Assembly: GCA_019115685.1 (NCBI GenBank)
Contig: DXDC01000342.1
Coordinates: 1 to 5,302 of the forward strand
Direction: 5' to 3'
From: Candidatus Agrococcus pullicola
Lineage (GTDB): Bacteria > Actinomycetota > Actinomycetes > Actinomycetales > Microbacteriaceae
DNA: 5,302 nucleotides
Part shown: positions 1 through 5,302 of the stretch, piece by piece
Position numbering within the stretch: the first letter of the stretch is position 1
Layout of the letters: each line of letters opens with the position of its first letter
Position numbers and translations under genes: made by a program
The notes under the pieces: model-generated
What the model saw: only the letters and a program-made list of their open reading frames with translations
Database searches by the model: none
Told to the model about the DNA's origin: nothing

Positions 1-1385
1 CGCCGCTGCCGAACGTCTCCGTGACGAAGACCTCGGCGCCGGATTCGGGAGCGGACGTTCAGGCCGGCGACGAAGTCGTCTACACCCTCACGTTCACCAA
101 CTCCGGTGAGACCGCAGGGGATGTCGACTTCACCGACGACCTCACCGGCGTGCTCGACGACGCTGCGCTCACCGGATCACCCGTATCGAGCGATCCGGCA
201 CTGGTTCCGACCTCGGGAGAGGACGGCGTCATCCGGGTCACCGGCAGCCTGGAGGCGGGTCAGACGGTTACCGTCGCCTACACGGTCACCGTCAACCCCG
301 ATGGCGAGCGCGGTGACAACCAGCTCGGGAACGTGGTCGCCAAGACCGACAACCCAGACCCGAGGTGCGAGGACGCGGGCGTTTCCTGCACCGACCACCC
401 CGCAGGGGAGCTGGATGACTGGAAGACCGCCGACCCGGCGTCGGGCACTACGCTCCGACCTGGCGATCAGGTGACGTACACGCTGCATTTCGAGAACATC
501 GGCAATGCCCCCGTGGAATTCGCCAGGGACGATGTGCTGGATGCGGTGCTCGATGACGCAGACGTGACCGTGCAGCCCGTCGCATCCAGCGACAGTCTGG
601 ACGTCACGGAGATCGTCGACGGCCGATTCACGGTGACGGGAATGCTGGAACCGGGAGAGATCGCTACCGTCTCGTACACGGTCACGATCAGACCGGACGG
701 CGAGCGCGGTGACGACCGGTTGGGCAACTTCCTGGTGCACGAGGGCGAGGAGCCGCCGGAGGAATGCGCGCCTGCCGACGACGAGCGCGCGGACTGCACC
801 GTGAACCATGTCTCCGACGTGGACGTGGCGAAGACCAGCGATCCCGAGTCCGGCACGGAGGTGAACCCGGGTGACGAGATCGAGTACACCTTGACCTTCG
901 CCAACCGGTCCGTCAACCCCGACGCGGCAGCGGTGGAAGTCGACTACACCGACCACATGGCCGATGTACTTGACGACGCCGACCTGATCGGCAGCCCGGT
1001 GGTCTCCAACGACTACCTCACGGCCACCGTGGAAGGCGACACCATCCGCATCACGGGTGCGATCCCCACCGGTGAGGTCACGAGCGTGACCTATACCGTC
1101 ACGGTGAAGGACTACGAGGACCAGGGCGACCGTGCCCTTGCCAACGTGGTAGCCATCACGGGGGAGGAACCGGTCTGCGCGCCTGAGTCGCCGCTGTGCA
1201 CCAGTCACGAAGTACCGGAGCCTCCGACAGCTGATCTGCCGAGGACCGGTGGCTTCGTCCCGATCGCGGTAATCGTACTGGCGCTGCTCACCGTAGCCGG
1301 TGGTGCTGCACTCGTGGCTTCCGGTCGGAGCTTCAAGGCGATGGCCCAGGACTTCGAGGACGCCACTGCGGACGATCTGCTGTAA
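1..1385 (+). CDS. LPxTG-anchored surface protein with DUF11/isopeptide-like repeats (C-terminal part, 5' truncated)
   Basis: C-terminal 460 or so residues of a secreted surface protein; the frame is open to the left edge (nt 3-20 read PLPNVS), so the GTG at 21 is an internal Val and not the start. Residues below are numbered from that codon. Three tandem beta-rich units (about 1-128, 131-264, 267-397) share the pattern K-T-(S/A)-x-P-x-S-G, G-D-x-(V/I)-x-Y-T-L-x-F, V-L-D-D-A, and Y-T-V-T-(V/I), as in DUF11 and fimbrial K-to-N isopeptide domains. A sortase motif LPRTG (406-410) precedes a hydrophobic segment (about 412-433). The signal peptide expected at the N-terminus lies outside the window. 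Likely role: cell-wall-anchored stalk or adhesin, exported and then attached to peptidoglycan by a sortase; the ligand cannot be told from this part. Odd: the cytoplasmic tail is long and acidic. No sortase gene is visible here. Family-level call is firm; specific function is unknown. Confidence 0.9.
   Translation, partial: PLPNVSVTKTSAPDSGADVQAGDEVVYTLTFTNSGETAGDVDFTDDLTGVLDDAALTGSPVSSDPALVPTSGEDGVIRVTGSLEAGQTVTVAYTVTVNPDGERGDNQLGNVVAKTDNPDPRCEDAGVSCTDHPAGELDDWKTADPASGTTLRPGDQVTYTLHFENIGNAPVEFARDDVLDAVLDDADVTVQPVASSDSLDVTEIVDGRFTVTGMLEPGEIATVSYTVTIRPDGERGDDRLGNFLVHEGEEPPEECAPADDERADCTVNHVSDVDVAKTSDPESGTEVNPGDEIEYTLTFANRSVNPDAAAVEVDYTDHMADVLDDADLIGSPVVSNDYLTATVEGDTIRITGAIPTGEVTSVTYTVTVKDYEDQGDRALANVVAITGEEPVCAPESPLCTSHEVPEPPTADLPRTGGFVPIAVIVLALLTVAGGAALVASGRSFKAMAQDFEDATADDLL
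21..404 (+). repeat. Surface-protein domain repeat 1 (DUF11/isopeptide-like)
   Basis: First visible beta-domain unit, residues 1-128 from nt 21 and probably starting a few codons earlier. It carries Lys3 in the opening K-T-S strand, Asp39 in the F-T-D-D-L strand, V-L-D-D-A at 44-48, Y-T-V-T-V at 87-91, and Asn104 in L-G-N-V-V. It closes with Cys116 and Cys123 (C-x6-C-T-D-H). The Lys/Asp/Asn arrangement resembles RrgB-type K-to-N isopeptide domains; bond formation is inferred. Confidence 0.75.
411..812 (+). repeat. Surface-protein domain repeat 2 (DUF11/isopeptide-like)
   Basis: Second unit, residues 131-264. Lys135 (W-K-T-A-D-P), Asp170/171, V-L-D-D-A at 176-180, Y-T-V-T-I at 219-223 and Asn236 (L-G-N-F-L) align with repeat 1. 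The segment P-D-G-E-R-G-D is shared with repeat 1, and the underlying DNA near 299-319 and 695-713 is also very similar, consistent with duplication. It ends with Cys249 and Cys259, a wider pair (C-x9-C) than in the other two units. Confidence 0.75.
819..1211 (+). repeat. Surface-protein domain repeat 3 (DUF11/isopeptide-like)
   Basis: Third unit, residues 267-397. Lys271 (A-K-T-S-D-P), Asp311 (Y-T-D-H-M), V-L-D-D-A at 316-320, Y-T-V-T-V at 358-362 and Asn375 (L-A-N-V-V) align with units 1 and 2; a few extra residues (V-N-P-D-A-A region, about 298-303) lengthen the Lys-to-Asp distance. It ends with Cys386 and Cys393 (C-x6-C-T-S-H) and leads into a short Pro-rich linker before the sorting signal. 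Confidence 0.75.
1236..1385 (+). other. Cell-wall sorting signal (LPRTG, membrane segment, acidic tail)
   Basis: LPRTG is encoded at 1236-1250, followed by Gly411, a hydrophobic stretch of about 22 residues rich in Val, Leu, Ala and Ile, and the tail G-R-S-F-K then an acidic end. Sortases cut between Thr and Gly and link Thr to the cell wall. The tail of about 20 residues has only one Arg and one Lys but five acidic residues (D444, E446, D447, D451, D452), whereas the usual tail is short and basic. Confidence 0.9.
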
Positions 1386-1396
1386 CGGGATCGTGC

Positions 1397-1439
1397 GTCC
1401 CGGAACCGGCTCGCCACCCTGCGAGGCCGGTTCCGGGGC
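1397..1439 (+). terminator. GC-rich hairpin terminator after the surface-protein gene
   Basis: Starting 12 nt after the stop codon, a stem runs 1397-1414 against 1421-1439 with loop CACCCT. By hand pairing it has about 18 pairs, including one G-T wobble near the base and one bulged G at 1425. There is no T-tract after it, which is common for actinobacterial intrinsic terminators. Its position and strength fit the end of the surface-protein transcript, so the next gene probably has its own promoter or depends on partial read-through. Confidence 0.7.
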
Positions 1440-1471
1440 CGCACCCCGCTTACACCCATCTCAGCCCGCCG

Positions 1472-1493
1472 GCCCCTCAATTCTGGGAGGGGC
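1472..1493. repeat. Perfect inverted repeat, 7-bp arms with 8-nt spacer
   Basis: GCCCCTC (1472-1478) pairs with GAGGGGC (1487-1493). It lies between the terminator hairpin and the ribosome binding site of the first regulator. It could be a leader hairpin, a second terminator-like element, or a protein-binding operator; nothing in the sequence decides between these. No convincing -10/-35 pair was found between 1440 and 1547. Confidence 0.5.
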
Positions 1494-1533
1494 ACCGGTA
1501 GACCCGTCCGTTCCGAACTTCTACTTCTGCAGC

Positions 1534-1539
1534 AGGAGG
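1534..1539 (+). promoter_or_regulatory. Strong ribosome binding site fixing a TTG start
   Basis: AGGAGG at 1534-1539 is followed by an 8-nt spacer and then TTG at 1548. The next plausible in-frame starts, such as GTG at 1608, lack a comparable site and would leave only 20 residues before the P-loop. This decides the TTG as the start of the first regulator. Confidence 0.85.
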
Positions 1540-1547
1540 TAACGATC

Positions 1548-4136
1548 TTGCGCTACTCCAGCGGCAAGCTCGACCGAACCACACTCCCGCGCATTCCCGG
1601 AAGGCTCGTGCCGCGGCCGGAACTTCTCTCGCGACTCGACGCGCTCACACCGCTGATCGAGTTACGCGGTCTCTCCGGTATCGGAAAGACCACCCTCGCG
1701 ATTCAATGGGCGAACCACCGGCGGGCGGAAGGCGACACCGTCATGTGGTTCAACCCCGGTGACGCGCCGCAGCCACGGGAACTGCTCGAGGCCGTCGACC
1801 AGCAGTTGCCGGGCAATTCCGGTCATCGAACGATCGTGATCGTCGACGACGCTCACTTCCTCACCGGTCCCGATCTGATCGAGGGCTTGTGCGATCGCCT
1901 GGTCGCACGCTCGGATCTCCACCTCCTGATCTGCACTCGGCATTCCCATCCCATCAAGCGTCACGCACGTACTCGCCGTATCGAGTCGACCCTGCTGACG
2001 GGAGGGCACCTGAACGCTACGAGAGCATCGCTCTCGGAATTCGCCAAGGCGTGGGGACACAGTCTCACCGCAGCGCAGAACGACCAACTGTGGAACAACA
2101 TCGGAGGATGGCTTGCGCCGACTCGAATCGCGCTTGAGATGACTCCGCCTGCCGACTCGGTGGACCTCGTCGGCGCCCATAGCTACTTCAAGGAGCAAGT
2201 CCTGCCGGAGATCGCAGACAGAGCCTCGCTGCTCGTGGCGATGACGCTCGCCCTACCGCGGTGCGTATGCCTTGAAATGGCCCAGAAGATACTCATAGCG
2301 AGCCCGCACACACCCGATCTCGTAACCGCTTCAACTCCCGAATCCGTTCTCGAGCATTTCGTCGACCACGGTCTGCTCGAGTCCGTCAGCGCGATCGGGA
2401 CCGAAGAGCGATGGCAGCTCCCGGTACTCGTCAGGCGGGTTCTGCGGACCATGTTCGAAAGCGAATACCCCGAAAAGGCAGCGCAAACGCACCGTGTACT
2501 CGGCCGATGGCTCTTCAATCGGGGAGGTGCTCACCGCGTAGGCGATATGATCGCCCACGCGCGAGCGGCCGAGGACTGGATGCTCCTCGCCCGAGCATGG
2601 GCGCATCACGCGCTGCTCCTGACAGGCAAACATCCGCAGGAGACCGTCCGCGCCTACTCGGACATTCCCGGAGCGGCCCTCGAAGAATTTCCCAAACTTC
2701 GCGCTGCGACACCCGTCATTGCAGCCATGCGGGCCAGGCTCGCGTCGAAAGAGCATGCTCGGCCGATCGCGAACTACGATCTCGCAGGTTGGGGATGGAA
2801 AGGTCCGAAGCGGAAAGCGGCGCAGCCAACGGCTATGAATACCCAGGACGCGGCGTCGCGAATCATCGCCTGGAGAGCGCGCGGTCGTTTCGAAAGAGCG
2901 CTCGAAATCGCCGAAACCCACTCCGAACGTCTTCTCTTGGAGTCACCCGTGATCACTCCGCAGGATCGCGCGTGGTTCGAATTCCAATGGGGCCTGTCGG
3001 CCGTCTCTGCACTACGCGGTCTTCAAGCGACGCAGCTGTTCGAACGCGCGATCGAATCGGCGGAAAACGGCAACCTGGATTTCCTCGTTGCCGCGGCCTC
3101 CTATCAGCTGAGTCTCATCCACACGCTATCGGGGGACACGGGCGCCGCTCGGCAGCACTTGGGCGTCGCACGTCGCATGCGAACGGTTGGGCACTGGATG
3201 CACGATGTCATCGCCGTTGCAGGAAGGCTCGCCGAGTCCGTATTCGCTCTCGATCGGTTGGAGAGGGATACCGATGCGATCGAGCCGGCAGGGGTTGATG
3301 CGGACAGGGTCGAAGAGTGGGCCATGCTGACATGGGTTCGTACTCAGCACGCGCTCTTCTTCGGAGACCCAGTGACGATGATGGATCGAGTCTTCAGAGT
3401 CGCCGCGCTGCACGAGGGAGCGATCCAGCCCGGTGGGATGGATGAGCTGCTGGTCAAGAGAAGCCTGGCCGAACTGCAGGTCGCGCTCGGCGAGCTTACG
3501 CGTGCACAGTTGCTCATCGTCGATGCCGGTGACGAACTCTTGCTGCTGAAAGCTCGCATCTTGTACATCGCCGGAAACTACACGGAAGCACTGGCCATGG
3601 CTTCGAGCGCTATCTGGGATGCTCGCACGATGCTTCGCGACCGCGTAGAGCTGCTCCTGATCGAAGCGGCAGCATCCCTTGCAATGGGCGATCGCGCAAC
3701 AGCCATGACTGCGTTCGAGCGCGGACTACTGCTCGCGCGGGATATCGGCACGCTCAGTCCTTTCGCGAGCATGCCAAGGCCGGCGCTGATCAGGCTGGCC
3801 GGGATGGTCGAGGGGTCGTTCACCGCGGCTGAATACGAACTCATCACGAGTATCCGAGCACCCTACCCGGAGACCGGTGAACTCGTAACGCTGACCGGTC
3901 GTGAACTCACGGTGCTGCAAGCGATGAACGAACACGCGACGCTCGTCGAAATCGCGAGATCATTGACCGTCTCCGTCAACACGGTGAAGAAACAGGCAGT
4001 CGCCGTGTACGCGAAGCTCGGCGTCCACGATCGTGCTTCCGCGTTGTTGAAAGCCCGTCGGCTGGGGCTGCTTACGACGCAGAAAACCAGGTCTGCGGGC
4101 ATCGCCGCTCGCCGGGCCGCCCGAAAACCGTCTTGA
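1548..4136 (+). CDS. LuxR-family transcriptional regulator with STAND ATPase (MalT/LAL type)
   Basis: Complete, 862 residues, close to the usual 850-950 for LAL (large ATP-binding LuxR) regulators. N-terminal NTPase: Walker A G-L-S-G-I-G-K-T at 41-48 and Walker B I-V-I-V-D-D at 96-101, then L-I-C-T-R at 127-131, matching the sensor-like strand of the family. The middle (about 300-760) is helical with TPR-like segments, clearest near 438-460, 486-543, 665-692 and 701-731; in MalT-type proteins this region senses ligand and controls oligomerisation. The C-terminal LuxR helix-turn-helix spans about 782-842 (L-T-G-R-E, then E-I-A-R-S-L, N-T-V-K-K-Q, K-L-G-V). A basic tail of about 20 residues follows. 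Expected to act in the cytoplasm as an ATP-dependent activator; ligand and targets are unknown. No receiver, PAS or membrane domain is seen. It follows an adhesin gene and precedes a paralogue, so control of surface-protein expression is a fair inference only. A single TTA codon (1662-1664) sits just before the P-loop. Confidence 0.93.
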   Translation: MRYSSGKLDRTTLPRIPGRLVPRPELLSRLDALTPLIELRGLSGIGKTTLAIQWANHRRAEGDTVMWFNPGDAPQPRELLEAVDQQLPGNSGHRTIVIVDDAHFLTGPDLIEGLCDRLVARSDLHLLICTRHSHPIKRHARTRRIESTLLTGGHLNATRASLSEFAKAWGHSLTAAQNDQLWNNIGGWLAPTRIALEMTPPADSVDLVGAHSYFKEQVLPEIADRASLLVAMTLALPRCVCLEMAQKILIASPHTPDLVTASTPESVLEHFVDHGLLESVSAIGTEERWQLPVLVRRVLRTMFESEYPEKAAQTHRVLGRWLFNRGGAHRVGDMIAHARAAEDWMLLARAWAHHALLLTGKHPQETVRAYSDIPGAALEEFPKLRAATPVIAAMRARLASKEHARPIANYDLAGWGWKGPKRKAAQPTAMNTQDAASRIIAWRARGRFERALEIAETHSERLLLESPVITPQDRAWFEFQWGLSAVSALRGLQATQLFERAIESAENGNLDFLVAAASYQLSLIHTLSGDTGAARQHLGVARRMRTVGHWMHDVIAVAGRLAESVFALDRLERDTDAIEPAGVDADRVEEWAMLTWVRTQHALFFGDPVTMMDRVFRVAALHEGAIQPGGMDELLVKRSLAELQVALGELTRAQLLIVDAGDELLLLKARILYIAGNYTEALAMASSAIWDARTMLRDRVELLLIEAAASLAMGDRATAMTAFERGLLLARDIGTLSPFASMPRPALIRLAGMVEGSFTAAEYELITSIRAPYPETGELVTLTGRELTVLQAMNEHATLVEIARSLTVSVNTVKKQAVAVYAKLGVHDRASALLKARRLGLLTTQKTRSAGIAARRAARKPS

Positions 4137-4146
4137 TCCGTTTCCC

Positions 4147-4166
4147 CGTTGCAATAGACCGCAACG
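4147..4166. promoter_or_regulatory. Perfect inverted repeat over the -35 box (candidate operator)
   Basis: CGTTGC (4147-4152) and GCAACG (4161-4166) form a perfect 6-8-6 dyad. The 8-nt centre AATAGACC contains most of the proposed -35 hexamer, so a bound dimer would sit where RNA polymerase contacts. LuxR-type helix-turn-helix proteins bind dyads of about this size, so autoregulation or cross-regulation by the neighbouring regulators is possible. It could instead be a weak stem ending the upstream transcript, but it has few pairs and no T-tract. Confidence 0.5.
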
Positions 4167-4183
4167 TGAAGGGCGCCTAGAAT
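4155..4183 (+). promoter_or_regulatory. Sigma-70-like promoter for the second regulator
   Basis: TAGACC (4155-4160, four of six matches to TTGACA) and TAGAAT (4178-4183, five of six to TATAAT) are separated by exactly 17 nt. Transcription would start near 4190, giving a leader of about 60 nt before the ATG at 4250. It lies in the gap right after the stop of the first regulator, so the second gene probably has independent transcription. Confidence 0.6.
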
Positions 4184-4211
4184 GACGAAGTGGCCCTCGG
4201 AGCGCTTCGTC
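4184..4211 (+). repeat. Inverted repeat at the predicted transcript start
   Basis: GACGAAG (4184-4190) pairs with CTTCGTC (4205-4211), and the stem can extend inwards by one T-G wobble and one G-C pair. It overlaps the expected transcription start near 4190, so only part would be in the RNA; it is more likely to act as DNA (a binding site) than as a leader hairpin, if it acts at all. Confidence 0.35.
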
Positions 4212-4231
4212 GGCTGCATCCCTAGTCCCAG

Positions 4232-4238
4232 AGGGAGG
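4232..4238 (+). promoter_or_regulatory. Ribosome binding site of the second regulator
   Basis: AGGGAGG at 4232-4238 precedes the ATG at 4250 with an 11-nt gap, rather long. An in-frame TAG at 4223 rules out an upstream start, and no in-frame ATG, GTG or TTG lies between it and 4250. CCCT at 4220-4223 could pair with AGGG at 4232-4235 and partly mask the site, but the stem is only four pairs. Confidence 0.7.
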
Positions 4239-4249
4239 TACGCGACGGC

Positions 4250-5302
4250 ATGCCCGTTTCTGCAGAATCGCAGGTGATCGGTTCGCCTCGGCTTGCCCCC
4301 GGCACGGTGAGGCGCGCTGAGCTCTTCGAGGCACTCGACGCGCACGCTCCACTGACGGTCGTCCGCGCAGCGGGAGGCAGCGGTAAGACCACGCTGCTGA
4401 CCCACTGGTCGAATCACCAGTCGGAACTATCGCCCGGTAGTCGCTTCGTCTGGGTGAACTTCTACGACAGCATTCAGACCAGGAGCGGCGCGTGGATGCG
4501 TGTACTCGCGCAACTGCATGCCTCCGGCGCGCTCGACGACGCGGCGCTCTACCGCGAAATGACTTCGATAGCGGACGGACCCGAGGCGATTCCCGGGGCT
4601 TTGCGACGGATCGCGTCGGGTGTGACGAACCCCTTGGTGCTGCTGTTCGACAACTTCGGCGGAGCGGCCAAGGCGGGATTCTGGGATGAAGTGAGTGAGG
4701 ACCTGGTTGCGGTGCTGCAGGAGTTCACACAGGTTCGAGCCGTGGTGAGCGGACGATTTCCGACGAGACTCGAGGACCCCTGGACCGGGTCACGGCTTGA
4801 CCGCACGATGCTCGGCGATCGGGAGTTGCAACTGCGCGAGGAGGAGGTGCTCAGGATAGCGGAACAGGCGATACCGCACTTTCCCGAGCATTTGCGCCGC
4901 GAACTGTTGCAGCATCCTGAGTTCCGGCACGTTACGACATTGAGATCTACACTGGACGCTGCCGCCGGGCGTGCGGGAGACGAGATCGACCTGATACCGA
5001 CAATGCAAGAAGCAATACGGCGGAATCTGCTCGGCTTTGTCAGAGATACCTCGACACATAAATTCCTGGGTGCCACGGCCCTCGCCCCTGCCGTCGACGT
5101 CGAGTTGGCCGAAAAACTGTCGGGCCGTTCAGACGCCGCGGAAAAACTGCAGCAGCTAGAGCGCGCCGGAGCAGGTCAGTGGTCGACCATGCCGAACGGC
5201 ACCCAGGCGTTCACATACAGCGACCATTTACGGAGGGCTGCAGCTGCGGAGTACTCGGAGCAGCACCCGGAGCGACTCCCGTCTGCGCAAAAGTCGATAG
5301 CG
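4250..5302 (+). CDS. Second LAL/MalT-type ATPase regulator (N-terminal part, 3' truncated)
   Basis: First 351 residues of an open frame running without a stop to the right edge. P-loop A-G-G-S-G-K-T at 41-47 and a Walker B-like strand L-V-L-L-F-D-N at 129-135, then V-V-S-G-R at 165-169 in the place of the sensor-like Arg strand. It is collinear with the preceding regulator: R-x-E-L-x-x-x-L-D-A at 22-31 (23-32 there), the P-loop Lys at 46 (47 there), and W-S-N-H at 53-56 (W-A-N-H at 54-57 there). This marks it as a paralogue. Beyond about residue 100 the two differ strongly, so the duplication is old or they came from separate sources. A LuxR helix-turn-helix is expected at the missing C-terminus but not seen, so the DNA-binding role is inferred. 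Odd: Asn135 replaces the second Asp of Walker B, and it carries several rare ATA codons and one TTA (5228-5230). Its own promoter lies upstream. Ligand and targets are unknown. Confidence 0.85.
   Translation, partial: MPVSAESQVIGSPRLAPGTVRRAELFEALDAHAPLTVVRAAGGSGKTTLLTHWSNHQSELSPGSRFVWVNFYDSIQTRSGAWMRVLAQLHASGALDDAALYREMTSIADGPEAIPGALRRIASGVTNPLVLLFDNFGGAAKAGFWDEVSEDLVAVLQEFTQVRAVVSGRFPTRLEDPWTGSRLDRTMLGDRELQLREEEVLRIAEQAIPHFPEHLRRELLQHPEFRHVTTLRSTLDAAAGRAGDEIDLIPTMQEAIRRNLLGFVRDTSTHKFLGATALAPAVDVELAEKLSGRSDAAEKLQQLERAGAGQWSTMPNGTQAFTYSDHLRRAAAAEYSEQHPERLPSAQKSIA

Noticed and set aside
177..1208. Long minus-strand open frame opposite the surface gene, with many Val, Gly, Arg, Asp and His residues.
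   Set aside because: It is the complement shadow of a high-GC gene: no domain, no ribosome binding site and composition typical of antisense reading.
1499..1527. TAGACC at 1499-1504 matches the -35-like hexamer of the second regulator's promoter, hinting at a shared promoter type.
   Set aside because: The hexamer 17 nt downstream is TACTTC, only two of six matches to the -10 consensus, and the surrounding dyad is absent; chance is enough to explain it.
1386..1547. The reading frame from the surface-gene stop to the regulator's TTG is free of further stops, so one TAA is all that separates the two frames.
   Set aside because: A 54-codon GC-rich gap often lacks stops by chance. A strong terminator hairpin and a well-placed ribosome binding site in the gap fit two separate genes, and a membrane-anchored tail fused to a cytoplasmic ATPase makes little sense.
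2411..3298. Plus-strand open frame of 295 codons inside the first regulator, in another frame.
   Set aside because: Arg/Ser/Gly-rich low-information sequence with no motif, fully inside a gene with clear family motifs on both sides.
3863..4417. Minus-strand open frame spanning the gap between the two regulators.
   Set aside because: It covers the end of one well-supported gene and the start of another, and shows no recognisable domain or initiation site.
4891..5060. AT-richer patch with ATA and AGA codons in the second regulator, considered as a junction of inserted DNA.
   Set aside because: The reading frame continues unbroken, no repeats or insertion ends flank the patch, and the change in composition is mild.

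Overview
The window reads as a high-GC Gram-positive (Actinomycetota) chromosome segment, most likely from the Micrococcales or a neighbouring order. This rests on the strong C/G preference at third codon positions, an LPxTG cell-wall sorting signal, purine-rich Shine-Dalgarno sequences with a TTG start, and a tandem pair of large ATPase-type LuxR regulators. The genus cannot be fixed from sequence alone. All three genes are on the + strand; I found no credible minus-strand gene, RNA gene, insertion sequence or CRISPR array.

Region 1 (1-1385) is the 3' part of a gene for a secreted, sortase-anchored surface protein. It is cut off at the left edge. The visible part has three tandem DUF11/fimbrial-isopeptide-like beta domains, then LPRTG, a membrane segment and an unusually acidic cytoplasmic tail. 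Lys and Asn residues recur at nearly fixed spacing in each repeat, which suggests self-crosslinking domains. Each repeat also ends with a pair of cysteines. Region 2 (1386-1547) is intergenic: a long GC-rich hairpin that looks like the terminator of the surface-protein gene, a second perfect 7-bp hairpin, and a strong ribosome binding site for a TTG start.

Region 3 (1548-4136) is a complete 862-residue LuxR-family regulator of the MalT/LAL (STAND ATPase) type: N-terminal P-loop ATPase, long helical TPR-like middle, C-terminal LuxR helix-turn-helix. Region 4 (4137-4249) holds a good sigma-70-like promoter whose -35 box lies inside a perfect 6-8-6 inverted repeat, plus a hairpin near the expected transcript start. 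Region 5 (4250-5302) is the first 351 residues of a second regulator with the same ATPase architecture, diverged from the first and cut off at the right edge.

A reasonable model is a surface-adhesin locus flanked by two paralogous signal-sensing regulators. The physical link is seen; the regulatory link is inference. The most checkable candidates for something new are the adhesin/tandem-STAND-regulator arrangement itself and the dyad over the -35 box of the second regulator.
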